64,000 bases of DNA from an uncultured Prevotella sp. (GCA_900541575.1 UQKO01000008.1:14704-78703); one strand, 5' to 3'. Positions 18,516 to 28,233 are shown, counted from the first letter of the stretch. Notes: a model not told the origin generated them from the sequence alone. Program-made: numbers and translations.

Positions 18516-19496
18516 ATGAACGATAACAACCGCACTCAGTTCACCGTTTCCGTAGTGATGTGTACCTACAATGGTGAGCAGTTTCTGCGCGAGCAAATGG
18601 ACTCCATTCTAGCGCAGGATACCCCCTTGCACGAAATCATTGTGCAGGACGACCGCTCGAGCGACGACACTTGGGACATATTGCAAGCCTATGCCAAAGC
18701 ACACCCGGGCATGTTCAAGCTGTTCCGCAACAACGAACAACTGGGCTTCAATCGCAACTTTCACACGGCTCTGCTACGTGCCACTGGACAATATATTGCT
18801 ATCTGCGACCAAGACGACATCTGGTTTCCACAAAAGATCCGCCGTCAAGTAGAGACTATCGGTGAGGCAGACCTCTGTTTCTCCGACTACTTTACCGACC
18901 CCACTTACACTCTTCCACTTCGCAACTACGTGGCACCACGCACCGACTTCGAGCACATGCTCTTCTACGATTGCACCCCTGGTCATACCATGCTCCTACG
19001 TGCCGACCTCGTAAGGGAGATTAAGGAGTGGAACTACCATATCTATTACGATTGGTGGATCGTCATGCATGCACAGATGGGGCGCGGAGTGGTAAAGGTT
19101 TGTGAAGCGCTCAATTGGCACCGCCACCATGCTGCTTCAGCCACCACACACATTTTCCGCAAAGGATTCTTCGAGGCTGTGTCCCACCCCACTTGGCAGC
19201 CTTACCTTCTCGGTCCTTTACACCGACTACACTTGCAGCGTAAGCACAACTACAGATTTTTCTACTCTTATCTGGCCGTACACATCGACCAACGCAGGCA
19301 GCCCGTTCCTGCACGTATTGCGCGGCTCATGCTACGTAGGTGTCCTTTTGCTGTATGGGAACTTTGCCTTCTCTGCTGCCGCTACTTCGACCGCGTATAT
19401 CCTGGCCAACCCCATGGGCTCAAAGGCCGCATTCGTGGATTTTTCTATCCCTTTATCTCGGCCTACGGCAACGACCTTTTCAAACTCGAAAAATAG
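18516..19496 (+). CDS. Family 2 glycosyltransferase
   Basis: 326 residues. GT-A fold signatures: VSVVMCTYNGEQFLREQMDS at the start, the nucleotide-binding VQDDRSSDDT, and CDQDDIWFP (the DxD region). It resembles rhamnosyl- or galactosyltransferases of O-antigen and capsule clusters. No membrane helix. The ATG at 18516 is preferred to a TTG at 18507 because that TTG lies inside the -7 box. It is followed after 117 bases by a nucleotide-sugar/polyol activating fusion enzyme, suggesting a surface glycan role. Confidence 0.88.
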   Translation: MNDNNRTQFTVSVVMCTYNGEQFLREQMDSILAQDTPLHEIIVQDDRSSDDTWDILQAYAKAHPGMFKLFRNNEQLGFNRNFHTALLRATGQYIAICDQDDIWFPQKIRRQVETIGEADLCFSDYFTDPTYTLPLRNYVAPRTDFEHMLFYDCTPGHTMLLRADLVREIKEWNYHIYYDWWIVMHAQMGRGVVKVCEALNWHRHHAASATTHIFRKGFFEAVSHPTWQPYLLGPLHRLHLQRKHNYRFFYSYLAVHIDQRRQPVPARIARLMLRRCPFAVWELCLLCCRYFDRVYPGQPHGLKGRIRGFFYPFISAYGNDLFKLEK

Positions 19497-19613
19497 CTCT
19501 TCTGCTGCCAACGAGAAACGCGTTTCCCCTAGTATGGGATGAACACTCAATGCATCCCCAAGTAGTCTGTAATACTTGATTCTTTTATACTTCAAACTTT
19601 TCTACACTATCAT

Positions 19614-20975
19614 ATGATTCGCAACATAGCCATCGTGCTAGCCGGCGGCGTAGGGAGCCGTCTGGGCCTCAGCACCCCCAAACAGTTCTTTAAGGTAGCT
19701 GGAAAAATGGTCATTGAGCATACGCTCGATACCTTTGAACACAATCCTCACATTGATGAAATAGCCATCGTTTCCAACCCCGTCTACGTGTCCGACGTAG
19801 AAAACATCGTGCTTCGCAATGGTTGGACCAAGGTGAAGAAGATTCTCAAGGGCGGCCGCGAACGCTACGACTCTAGTCTATCGGCCATCCATGCCTACGA
19901 GGGTGACGAAGAAGTGAACCTCATCTTCCACGATGCAGTGCGACCTCTCGTTTCGCATCGCATTATCGACGATGTATGCGAAGCGCTCCACACCTACGAA
20001 GCCATTGATGTGACAGTGCCTGCCGTAGACACCATCATTGAGGCAGAAGGCGACCATATCGCGTCCATCCCTGACCGCTCACGCCTCCAGCGAGGCCAAA
20101 CTCCGCAAGCGTTCCGTCTCTCCGTCATCAGCGAAGCCTATAAGAGAGCATTCAAGGATCCCGATTTTAAGGTGACCGACGACTGCGGAGTGGTAGTAAA
20201 ATACATGCCTGAAGTTCCAGTCCACTTGGTCGCAGGCGAAGAGAGCAACATGAAGCTCACCTACAAGGAAGACACGTTCCTGCTTGACAAACTTTTCCAA
20301 CTGCGTGGTTCTGAAGCCCCCGAGGCAGTAGATCGTACACGCCTAGCAGGAAAGGTTGCCGTGGTATTTGGCGGTTCATACGGCATTGGCAAGGATATTG
20401 CCACGGAACTTCGCGAAGCGGGAGCACATGTGCATAGTTTTTCGCGCTCACTCACGGGAACTGATGTAGGCAATCGCAAAGAAGTGGCGCGTGCGCTCAA
20501 GGAAGTGTCAGATAAGGAAGAGCAAATTGACTTCGTAATCAACACTGCTGGTGTACTCAACAAGGAACCGCTCTGCGCCATGGACTATGCCATCATTCAG
20601 GCCGCCGTGCAAACCAATTATATGGGTACGGTCAACGTTGCCCTTGAGGCTTACAATTATTTAAAACAGAGCAAGGGTCAGTTGATATTCTTCACTTCGA
20701 GCAGCTACACACGCGGTCGTGCTTTCTATAGCATCTATTCATCAACAAAGGCCGCCATCGTCAATTTCGTACAGGCCATTGCTCAAGAATGGGACACCGT
20801 GGGTATTCGCGTAAATTGTATCAACCCTGAGCGTACCAAAACTCCCATGCGTATCAAAAACTTTGGTATCGAACCCGATGATACGCTCCTTCGTTCAGAA
20901 GTGGTGGCCGACGCCACTGTGCGTTGCCTCCTAGCAGACTATACAGGACAAGTGATTGATGTAAAGAGAGGGTAA
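19614..20975 (+). CDS. Bifunctional cytidylyltransferase / SDR oxidoreductase (CDP-ribitol synthase-like)
   Basis: 453 residues. Residues 1-232 are an IspD/TarI-type cytidylyltransferase: LAGGVGSRLG (9-18), PKQF (22-25), HDAVRP (106-111), RGQTPQAF (160-167). Residues 245-453 are a short-chain dehydrogenase: GGSYGIG (253-259), NTAG (310-313), catalytic Ser in FFTSSS and YSSTK (375-379). The same order and fusion occur in Haemophilus influenzae Bcs1/Acs1, which reduces ribulose 5-phosphate and makes CDP-ribitol. By that analogy this makes CDP-ribitol or a related CDP-polyol for a surface polymer. The MEP-pathway IspD is a single domain, so that role is less likely. Activity itself is inferred. 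Confidence 0.82.
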   Translation: MIRNIAIVLAGGVGSRLGLSTPKQFFKVAGKMVIEHTLDTFEHNPHIDEIAIVSNPVYVSDVENIVLRNGWTKVKKILKGGRERYDSSLSAIHAYEGDEEVNLIFHDAVRPLVSHRIIDDVCEALHTYEAIDVTVPAVDTIIEAEGDHIASIPDRSRLQRGQTPQAFRLSVISEAYKRAFKDPDFKVTDDCGVVVKYMPEVPVHLVAGEESNMKLTYKEDTFLLDKLFQLRGSEAPEAVDRTRLAGKVAVVFGGSYGIGKDIATELREAGAHVHSFSRSLTGTDVGNRKEVARALKEVSDKEEQIDFVINTAGVLNKEPLCAMDYAIIQAAVQTNYMGTVNVALEAYNYLKQSKGQLIFFTSSSYTRGRAFYSIYSSTKAAIVNFVQAIAQEWDTVGIRVNCINPERTKTPMRIKNFGIEPDDTLLRSEVVADATVRCLLADYTGQVIDVKRG

Positions 20976-21086
20976 TGATTCCTGTGCAGACACATTGATT
21001 ATCAAGTATTTAAGATCTGAAAAGTACAAACAACGTAAACCATTCGCTATAAAACAGACTGTATACGTGCACAAGCGCGAAGCTTC

Positions 21087-22433
21087 ATGAAAAGAGACAA
21101 CTATACATTCCTGACGCAAGCCCCAGTACACCGAGTAATACTGACCATGGCGCTCCCCACCATCATCTCCATGTTGGTGACAAGCCTTTACAATATGGCC
21201 GATACATTCTTTGTGAGCCAGATTAACACACAGTGCACGGCGGCAGTGGGAATCGTATTTTCCGTTATGTCGGTAATTCAGGCCACAGGATTTTTCTTCG
21301 GACATGGATCGGGCAATTATATGTCGCGCAAACTAGGAGCTCGCCATACAGAAGAGGCTCAGACGATGTCGGCCACAGGATTTACTTACAGTCTGCTATT
21401 GGGATTCGTAATAGCCCTCGTAGGACACTTTTTCCTCACCGATTTAGCCATGTGGCTAGGCTCCACGCCCACCATTCTTCCCTACACCGAGAGCTACCTC
21501 GGCACGGTGCTTCTGGGTGCTCCTTTCATGACGGCTTCACTCACGATGAACAATCAAATGCGCTTTCAGGGCAACGCAGCCTTTGCTATGGTGGGCATTC
21601 TTACGGGAGCTGTACTCAATGTGGTGCTCGACCCTCTGCTCATCTTCGGACTAGGACTGGGCATTCGCGGCGCAGCATGGGCCACAGTGGTGAGCCAAGC
21701 ATGCAGTTTCAGCATATTGCTCTACATGACACGCAAGAATGGAGGCATACGCATCAATCTCCGCAACTTCTCACCCCGTCTGCAGCTAGTCAAGGAAATT
21801 ATTTTTGGCGGCACACCTTCGCTTTCGCGACAAGGACTTGCCGCCCTCTCCACGCTAGCACTCAATGTTTCGGCAGGCACCTATGGCGGCGATGCAGCCA
21901 TAGCGGGTATGAGCATTGTAACTCGTGTATGCTTCTTCGTATTTGCCGCCATCATCGGATTGGGACAAGGTTTCCAGCCATTATGCGGATTCTGTTATGG
22001 TGCAGGACTTTACGACCGCGTGAAGGAAGGCTTTCTCTATTGCATCCGCATAGGCACGATTTTCTTGGCCGTATGTGCCGTGTTGGGACTATGCTTTCCC
22101 AAAGAGGTGATTACGCTCTTCCGCAGTGATCCCGAGGTGGTGGCAATTGGCGCAGTGGCGCTACGATGGCAGATGGTCACATTTATCTTGCTGCCCACCA
22201 TAGGCCTTACAAACATGCTGATGCAAACTATCCGCAAGCCCTTACGTGCCAATCTAGTAGCAGCGGCACGCAGCGGTTTGTTTTTCATTCCACTCGTAAT
22301 TCTGTTGCCCAAGTGGCTCGGACTTGCGGGCGTAGAGATGTGTCAAGCTGTGAGCGATGCATTGTCTTTTTGCATCTGTATGCCGATTGCATGGGGAGCA
22401 TTTAAGGAAATGAAAGGAGAAAAACGCCCTTAA
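21087..22433 (+). CDS. MATE family efflux transporter
   Basis: 448 residues and 12 hydrophobic segments arranged as two similar halves, the MATE layout. The N-terminus MALPTIISMLVTSLYNMADT is typical of the DinF/NorM group. It probably exports cationic or organic compounds in exchange for Na+ or H+. It follows the CDP-polyol enzyme by 111 bases on the same strand; a link to polymer export is possible, since related MOP-superfamily members are flippases, but the sequence style is of a drug/metabolite exporter. Confidence 0.88.
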   Translation: MKRDNYTFLTQAPVHRVILTMALPTIISMLVTSLYNMADTFFVSQINTQCTAAVGIVFSVMSVIQATGFFFGHGSGNYMSRKLGARHTEEAQTMSATGFTYSLLLGFVIALVGHFFLTDLAMWLGSTPTILPYTESYLGTVLLGAPFMTASLTMNNQMRFQGNAAFAMVGILTGAVLNVVLDPLLIFGLGLGIRGAAWATVVSQACSFSILLYMTRKNGGIRINLRNFSPRLQLVKEIIFGGTPSLSRQGLAALSTLALNVSAGTYGGDAAIAGMSIVTRVCFFVFAAIIGLGQGFQPLCGFCYGAGLYDRVKEGFLYCIRIGTIFLAVCAVLGLCFPKEVITLFRSDPEVVAIGAVALRWQMVTFILLPTIGLTNMLMQTIRKPLRANLVAAARSGLFFIPLVILLPKWLGLAGVEMCQAVSDALSFCICMPIAWGAFKEMKGEKRP

Positions 22434-22530
22434 TCTAATCAAAAAATTAACTAAAAACTTCTTTGTCTGAGCCCCAAAAGCACAGGAAAACACTTATTGT
22501 GTTTTATATTTTAACAATTATTACCCCTCG

Positions 22531-22563
22531 TTGAGAGAATTTAGAATTTGCTTCGTATATTTG
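22531..22563 (+). promoter_or_regulatory. Promoter of the discoidin-domain glycosidase gene
   Basis: TTG at 22531-22533 and TATATTTG at 22556-22563 are 22 bases apart, slightly long. The leader to the ATG would be about 175 bases and contains an imperfect stem pairing AACTTTCGG near 22644 with CCGGAAGTT near 22692; its function is unknown. Confidence 0.5.
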
Positions 22564-22744
22564 CATCCGAAGTGGTATGTCTACGCTTTAAGCATAGGAA
22601 ATACACTTTAAATTCACAAAAACACAAAACCATCTTATAACTCAACTTTCGGGTTGCACTTAGGAGGACTGAAAGCCCTTCCTTTCTAAAGCCGGAAGTT
22701 CTATTATCATATTGAAAAACATTTACTCAAATAAATTATCTTCT

Positions 22745-25700
22745 ATGGATCAAAACATCAAGCGATGGATTGGTGCCTCTGTATGTTGCTTTATCATCGG
22801 CAGCGGACAGGGCATCATGGCGCAGAAAGTTATCTTTCCTCAAGAGCAGCAGGCAGGTATCGCCTCGGTAAGCTCTGACGACCAAACATTCACGCTACGC
22901 AACGACCTCCTCACGGCCAAATTCGTAAAGCAAAACGGCTCACTCGTATTCGGGGGATGCGACGAAATGAATCTCAAAGCAGGCACCGACCTTTTCAAGG
23001 TGGTACTCGGCAATGGCACGGCATTTACTTCTACACAAATGACGCTCGAGAGCGTAGAGACCGAAGATCTCAGCGCCGACGAAGCTGCTTTCACGGGTTC
23101 ACTCCGCATTCCGGGCAAAGGCATCAAGGCGATATTTAAGAAAGACAACCTCACCGTGACATGGCACGCCGTACTGCGCAATGGCTCACACTATCTCCGC
23201 ACCACGCTCGAAGTATCCTCTAGCGTCGACCAGGCTATGCAGTCTATCACACCGATGATTTACGATGTAGATACCGAGACGGCAGGAACAGTGCCCGTAG
23301 TAGTGGGCAACACGCGCGGCGCCGTATTAGCTAGCAATAAAATATTTGCTGGACTCGAGACCCCGATGGGTGTAAACTCTGCCCAAGCGGAGAACGCAGG
23401 CATGGAAAGCTTCACGCCAAAGGGATGGAATTCTCAGTCGTTCAAGTGGGAGCCTGGTGATGAACTGCCTCAGGGCATTCGCGACCTAGATATCAAGGTA
23501 GACAACAATGCTGTTTCGGCCGACGATGTACTCGGTGCTCGCGGTTACGTGACTTTCCGCAAAACAGGAGCTCAGACCCTTACCTTTAAATATACAAGTG
23601 GCAGCCACCGACTTGATATCGTGGGCGTAGACGTAGTAGATGGACAAGGCAACGTAAAGGCTAGCGACTATCACTGCGGATACACGGGTGGTCATACCTC
23701 TAATAATGTATACACGCTCAACATTCCCAAAGCAGGTGCTTATGTGCTCCGCTATTTTACAGCAGGCACAAAGCGCTCTGACTTTAATAGTAATGGTACG
23801 ATTACCTTCAGTGATAAGATTGCTGTGCCCGTGGTGGTATACGATCTCGTAGCTGGCAAAGACGATAGCAAGACCGAGACTTCTGCATCTCAGAAGAAGG
23901 TTAGTTCCATGACCACGAAGGCCACCAACACCATTACCACCTACGATCGCACTGATTGGACCGTAACTGCCGATGGCTATAATAGCGACAACGGAACGGG
24001 CGGTGTAGAAGCTATCATTGATGGCAATGTGAACACCTATTGGCACTCACACTATGCCGACAATACCAATAAGGCCATGCCCCACTGGTTTATGCTCGAC
24101 ATGAAGGAATCAAAGGCAGTTCAAGCCTTGGGCATCGTGACCCGTCAAGCCGAAATGACTGTGAACGGCCACATTAAGGAATACGAAATCTACACTGGCG
24201 ACGATAAGGACAACTTGACAAAGCAAACCTCGGGTACGCTGACCTATAGCAAAGACCTAGTATGGATTCCACTGCCTACGCTGGTGACGGCTCGCTACGT
24301 GAAAGTTCTTATCAAATCGTCACAGAATGGTGCCCAATTTGCTTGTTGCGCAGAGTGCTACATCTCGCCCGACAATCCTTACGCAGAACAGGAATTGACT
24401 AGTTTCGACGTTGACGAAGGAACCACTCGTGTTTTCACTCCACAAAGTTGGACAGAAGTGGCCGAAAACGACATTCCTTGGCGCGTGAAGGAACAAGACC
24501 AAGCTTACCCCTACATTATGCAGAAGTGTATGGACGTACAGTTTGCAGTGAATGGTGGTACGTTTAAGACGACTTTCCAATATGGCAGCGGTAGCAATCG
24601 CCTCAACATGGTGGGCGTAGACCTGCTTGATGAGCGCAACGACGTGGTAGCTTCCGACTATCATGCTGGCTACACGGGCAATCAACAAGGAAATAATGAA
24701 TACACTCTTTGGGTGCCTCGCGAAGGGAAATACAAACTCCGCATGATGGTGAGCAAGAAGAGTGAACCTATCACAGCTTCTGGTCTTATCAACTTCAACT
24801 ACACCAAGGTGGACACCCTCCACATGATGGCTCCCACAGAAGTGCCTATTCAGGGCTATTGGCGCCGCAACACCACACTGAAGCAAGGCAAGACATGGGA
24901 AGTAAGTTCAGTGGTTGGCTTGGTTGCCCCTGGCCAGCAACGTCGTTCTTTCTTAGCCTATAGCGAACGTGAGCGTGCAGTGCCTTGGCGCGCACTCCCC
25001 GTATACATCTCGTGGTACGAACTGAATATCGACCGCAACAATGCGAAGGGCAACAGTGGTGTGTACGACACGACAGACCCCGACAATAAGAAGGGCGACT
25101 ACACTGGCAATATGACATCCGATCAGTGTGTAGACGTGATGAAACAGTGGAAAGAAAAGTTCTACGACGTCTACCACAAGGCTCCCTACGCTTTCGTGTG
25201 GGACGATGGTTGGGACGCTTACGGAACGTGGACATTCAATTCCAACTTCCCCGACGGATTCACTCCCGAAGACAACTTGGCCAAGGGCATGGGCGCAGGC
25301 ATTGGCGCTTGGCTCGGCCCTGTGGGTGGCTATGGCGGCAGTGGTACGTATCGCCGCAACTACTGGAAGGAACGTGGTGGCATGCAGCTTAGCAATCAAG
25401 ACTATCGCGACTACTTCGTAAGCTGCTGCACGAGCATGATAGACAAATACGATTTCCGCTTCTTCAAGTTTGATGGTATCAGTGCACAAGGCACCGCCTT
25501 CGGTCCCGATTCTGGTGATACGGGTATTGAGAATGCAGAAGCCATTATCGACATCGAAAAGGACGTACGCAAGAAGCTCCCCAATATCTTCTACAACACC
25601 ACAGTGGGTACTTGGGCTTCGCCTTTCTGGTTCCACTATAGCGATGCCGTATGGCGTCAAGATGCCGACTGCTCTAAGATTAGCAACACAGGTACCGACC

Positions 25701-26503
25701 GTGAACAGTGGATTACGTATCGCGACTACCAAGTGTACAAAATCTTCACACAAGGTTCACCGCTCTGCCCCATCAACACACTCATGACCCACGGACTTAT
25801 CCTCACTAACTATGGTAAGGGTTATACACCGCGAGATATGTCATACGATGGCGTAGTGCGTGAAATGCGCTGCGCATTCGGTTGCGGTTCGGGTATGGTA
25901 GAGCTCTATACCGACTACAAACTGATGAACGAAATCAAGGATAATAGTGGCAAAGCCGGTGCTCTATGGGGCGACCTCGCTGAATGCATGGACTGGCAGG
26001 AACGCAATGCCGATGTATTGCCCGATATCCACTGGGTTGGTGGTAATCCTTGGGATGGTAGCAAGGTAAACATCTACGGATGGGCCGCATGGAACGGCAA
26101 GAAAACCACACTTACACTGCGCAACCCCGATGTAAAGGTTCGCACGCTGACCACCACACTGCGTAAGGTGTTCGACATCCCCGATTACATCAAAACCACT
26201 ATTGACCTTACGAGTTCATTCACCGACCAAGTGATTGGTGGCGACAATGGCTTGCGTGGCATCGAGGTGGACAAGCCCATCAACATTGACGATGAGATTA
26301 CCTTCACCATGCCCGCATCGAGCGTCTACGTGTTCGAAGGCAAGGACAATGGTAACTTCGACTACCCCACCACGGGCATCGAACGCGCCACAACATCGAC
26401 CTCTGTCACCGATGCTAGCGTATACGACCTCTCTGGCCGTCGCCTCACCCAAGCCCAAAAGGGTATGGTCAACATCATAAGTGGTAAGAAAGTAATCAAG
26501 TAA
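22745..26503 (+). CDS. Large secreted glycosidase-like protein with discoidin domain (clan GH-D style barrel)
   Basis: 1,252 residues. A signal peptide ends at IMAQ (24-27). A galactose-mutarotase-like beta region (40-240) is followed by a beta-sandwich module at about 265-360, a discoidin/F5-8 type C domain (about 400-545), and a second copy of the sandwich module at about 596-690. A TIM barrel follows at about 750-1130: YAFVWDDGWDAYG, KYDFRFFKFDGIS with Asp910 as likely nucleophile, and WRQDADCS (970-977) as a likely acid/base region, in the manner of GH27/GH36. A short T9SS-like tail (VYDLSGRRL...) ends the protein. The ATG at 22745 is used; a TTG 33 bases earlier lacks support. Substrate is unknown; alpha-linked galactose or GalNAc on glycoproteins is a guess from the fold. 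Confidence 0.8.
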   Translation: MDQNIKRWIGASVCCFIIGSGQGIMAQKVIFPQEQQAGIASVSSDDQTFTLRNDLLTAKFVKQNGSLVFGGCDEMNLKAGTDLFKVVLGNGTAFTSTQMTLESVETEDLSADEAAFTGSLRIPGKGIKAIFKKDNLTVTWHAVLRNGSHYLRTTLEVSSSVDQAMQSITPMIYDVDTETAGTVPVVVGNTRGAVLASNKIFAGLETPMGVNSAQAENAGMESFTPKGWNSQSFKWEPGDELPQGIRDLDIKVDNNAVSADDVLGARGYVTFRKTGAQTLTFKYTSGSHRLDIVGVDVVDGQGNVKASDYHCGYTGGHTSNNVYTLNIPKAGAYVLRYFTAGTKRSDFNSNGTITFSDKIAVPVVVYDLVAGKDDSKTETSASQKKVSSMTTKATNTITTYDRTDWTVTADGYNSDNGTGGVEAIIDGNVNTYWHSHYADNTNKAMPHWFMLDMKESKAVQALGIVTRQAEMTVNGHIKEYEIYTGDDKDNLTKQTSGTLTYSKDLVWIPLPTLVTARYVKVLIKSSQNGAQFACCAECYISPDNPYAEQELTSFDVDEGTTRVFTPQSWTEVAENDIPWRVKEQDQAYPYIMQKCMDVQFAVNGGTFKTTFQYGSGSNRLNMVGVDLLDERNDVVASDYHAGYTGNQQGNNEYTLWVPREGKYKLRMMVSKKSEPITASGLINFNYTKVDTLHMMAPTEVPIQGYWRRNTTLKQGKTWEVSSVVGLVAPGQQRRSFLAYSERERAVPWRALPVYISWYELNIDRNNAKGNSGVYDTTDPDNKKGDYTGNMTSDQCVDVMKQWKEKFYDVYHKAPYAFVWDDGWDAYGTWTFNSNFPDGFTPEDNLAKGMGAGIGAWLGPVGGYGGSGTYRRNYWKERGGMQLSNQDYRDYFVSCCTSMIDKYDFRFFKFDGISAQGTAFGPDSGDTGIENAEAIIDIEKDVRKKLPNIFYNTTVGTWASPFWFHYSDAVWRQDADCSKISNTGTDREQWITYRDYQVYKIFTQGSPLCPINTLMTHGLILTNYGKGYTPRDMSYDGVVREMRCAFGCGSGMVELYTDYKLMNEIKDNSGKAGALWGDLAECMDWQERNADVLPDIHWVGGNPWDGSKVNIYGWAAWNGKKTTLTLRNPDVKVRTLTTTLRKVFDIPDYIKTTIDLTSSFTDQVIGGDNGLRGIEVDKPINIDDEITFTMPASSVYVFEGKDNGNFDYPTTGIERATTSTSVTDASVYDLSGRRLTQAQKGMVNIISGKKVIK

Positions 26504-26544
26504 GGCAACTCTTTCCCAAGAGTAAGCCTCCACTTATAACGCAC

Positions 26545-26583
26545 AAAAAGCTCCGTTCTGTGTAGATGCAGAACGGAGCTTTT
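26545..26583 (+). terminator. Terminator of the discoidin-domain glycosidase gene
   Basis: AAAAGCTCCGTTCTG pairs with GCAGAACGGAGCTTTT around a 7-base loop, ending in TTTTCTGT. Strong symmetrical hairpin, 42 bases after the stop. Confidence 0.9.
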
Positions 26584-26649
26584 CTGTCTGATAACGGGAC
26601 AGCAGATGTTTTTGGTTGTAGGATGAAGAAAGTGATTTGTCTTCCCGTC

Positions 26650-26822
26650 CACAGATGCACGTTTTTACCATTCACAGATGCCCATTTCCCCTTTCACAGA
26701 TGCTCATCTTACCATTCACAGATGCCCATTTTTACGTCTACCGCTGCCGTGCGGTAAAGCTACCACAGGCCTGTGGTAGCTCTGCCGGACGGCAGCGGTA
26801 GCTTTACCACAGGCCTGTGGTA
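26650..26822. repeat. 22 bp-period tandem arrays (two unit types)
   Basis: First part: CACAGATGC recurs at 26650, 26673, 26695 and 26717 (23, 22, 22 bases apart). Second part: four consecutive 22 bp units from 26735 to 26822, all ending GGTA. Two of them contain the perfect 18 bp palindrome TACCACAGGCCTGTGGTA (26761-26778 and 26805-26822), and one matches the unit near 831. There are no unique spacers, so it is not a CRISPR. Confidence 0.85.
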
Positions 26823-27138
26823 GACGTGAAAGTCTTCATTGAGAAACGGAATAACCTAGGTTCTAGCTTGATAATGACGAAGTTAGGAACACTTCGTTCG
26901 CAGTTTATAAAATCCTCCGTTTACAAGGGTGAAATTCCCATCTATGCAGAGAGACGATTCTCGTTCCTTGAAATAAGACTGTATCTTCACGCAATAGCCT
27001 TACTACAACATGGAAAATGGGAAAACATACGACATAAGGAAAATACCAACTGGGAATATCCGCTGGCCCCAGATAACGCCCCTCTTGCACATAGCCGGCA
27101 CTGACAGACAAGCCAAGAAGTGAAGCTTCAGAAGCCCA
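26823..27138. other. Intergenic stretch with no recognised gene
   Basis: A + strand open frame runs to 27104 but starts inside the repeat array and has no recognisable content. About 27 bases near 27045-27071 (ACCAACTGGGAATATCCGCT and on) resemble 48768-48794, hinting at a shared, decayed element. Confidence 0.5.
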
Positions 27139-28035
27139 CTATCTTCTAGCCCTATCAATCTCCTCCACAAGCCTATCGGAAACACCCGACACCACCTTGC
27201 GGCAAAACATCTTATCGCTCTCGCAGAGCATCTGCCAATCATCGAGCGTAAGATGCTTCACGCTGCCTTGATAGAAGATATAGTGAAGCGGCGTGAGCTG
27301 TGCTAACCCTGGAAAATGGCCTCTTCTAAGGAGCGCATTACGTGAGAAAGGAGAGTTGTATATAATCGTCTGCATACAAAGTTCGCTCGGTACGTAGACC
27401 GTGCGGAAATAGCTTGCTATGCTTGGATTTTGTTTCATTGTGCGAAGCACGTAGCGGACACAATCGAGGGTAATGGCCCAATAGTCCGACCCGAAATAGA
27501 CATCGCGCAACGTACCGTTGATACGCACCTGCGGGGTACGACGGAAGCCTAGTGCCGAGAGTATATGGCGCGAGGCAACGATGAGTTTGTTTTTCAGCCA
27601 TAGGTTCTTCCAAGACAAGTCGCGGAAAGGATGGTAATGAGTAATCTTTTGCAACTGGTCTGGATTGTCGGTATGCGTCAAGTTATAGCCTCCGACAAAC
27701 TCTCCCTTGGGATGCTGGGCAAAGAATTGATGGATGCGCTGGTTACTCCATAGCGGATAGTCCTGCCCACTCAAGCAGACCACATGGCTATACGGCTGAC
27801 CGCTCTCTACTACTGCAAGAAGCAACTCTCGCTGATACTCTACCTGCTCATAGCCTCCCCAACTCACGGGATGACGCTTCACGTAGTGTACCTTATCGGG
27901 CAATAGGCGACGAAATGGTGCGTCGTCTACACGAGCATCAATATGTACATAGAAATCGGCATCTACATCAAGAGCATCGATGAGTTGCTTCACGTGGTCG
28001 GGATCGCAATAGGCCGAAATGAGATATGCTAACAT
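27139..28035 (-). CDS. GT14-type (core-2/I-branching) beta-N-acetylglucosaminyl- or xylosyltransferase
   Basis: 298 residues. Matches the bacterial GT14 family: opening MLAYLISAYCDPDHVKQLID, FYVHIDARVDD, YSHVVCLSGQDYPL, GSDYWAITLDCVRYVL and VPSELCMQTIIYNSPF, in the order of eukaryotic core-2/I-branching enzymes (SGqD.P, GS.w..l, pdE...T). Cytosolic, with no signal or membrane segment. It probably adds a sugar to a capsular, exopolysaccharide or O-glycan chain; acceptor unknown. It stands alone with its own promoter box. Confidence 0.85.
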   Translation of the reverse strand: MLAYLISAYCDPDHVKQLIDALDVDADFYVHIDARVDDAPFRRLLPDKVHYVKRHPVSWGGYEQVEYQRELLLAVVESGQPYSHVVCLSGQDYPLWSNQRIHQFFAQHPKGEFVGGYNLTHTDNPDQLQKITHYHPFRDLSWKNLWLKNKLIVASRHILSALGFRRTPQVRINGTLRDVYFGSDYWAITLDCVRYVLRTMKQNPSIASYFRTVYVPSELCMQTIIYNSPFSRNALLRRGHFPGLAQLTPLHYIFYQGSVKHLTLDDWQMLCESDKMFCRKVVSGVSDRLVEEIDRARR

Positions 28036-28061
28036 GAGGATATTGTGTCTTTATGGGATTG

Positions 28062-28069
28062 CAAAGTTA
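28062..28069 (-). promoter_or_regulatory. -7 box for the GT14 gene
   Basis: The - strand reads TAACTTTG, 26 bases before the ATG. It lies just after the hairpin that ends the ilvA transcript. Confidence 0.55.
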
Positions 28070-28083
28070 AGCATTTTCCATAC

Positions 28084-28142
28084 GAAAAGCATCCCTCCTC
28101 GCGTGCTATTTCTGTCTTGGCACGCGAGGAGGGATGCTTTTC
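28084..28142 (-). terminator. Long hairpin between ilvA and the GT14 gene
   Basis: Perfect 23 bp arms (28084-28106 and 28120-28142, starting GAAAAGCATCCCTCCTCGCG) around a 13-base loop. It is placed to end ilvA transcription, with a short T stretch inside the arm. Confidence 0.75.
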
Positions 28143-28169
28143 TTCGTAAGAGAGGATTTGGGGTTATAC

Positions 28170-28233
28170 GAACACAGATATAACAGAACTAACAGATAAT
28201 TCTCTATCTGTGTTATCTGTGCTATCTGTGTTC
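28170..28233. repeat. ACAGATA-rich inverted and direct repeats
   Basis: GAACACAGATA (28170-28180) pairs with TATCTGTGTTC (28223-28233), and ATCTGTG is repeated three times in between. It lies just after the ilvA stop, before the long hairpin. Confidence 0.6.

Noticed and set aside
26650..26822. CRISPR array
   Set aside because: The period is 22 bp with no unique spacers between repeats, and no cas genes are present.
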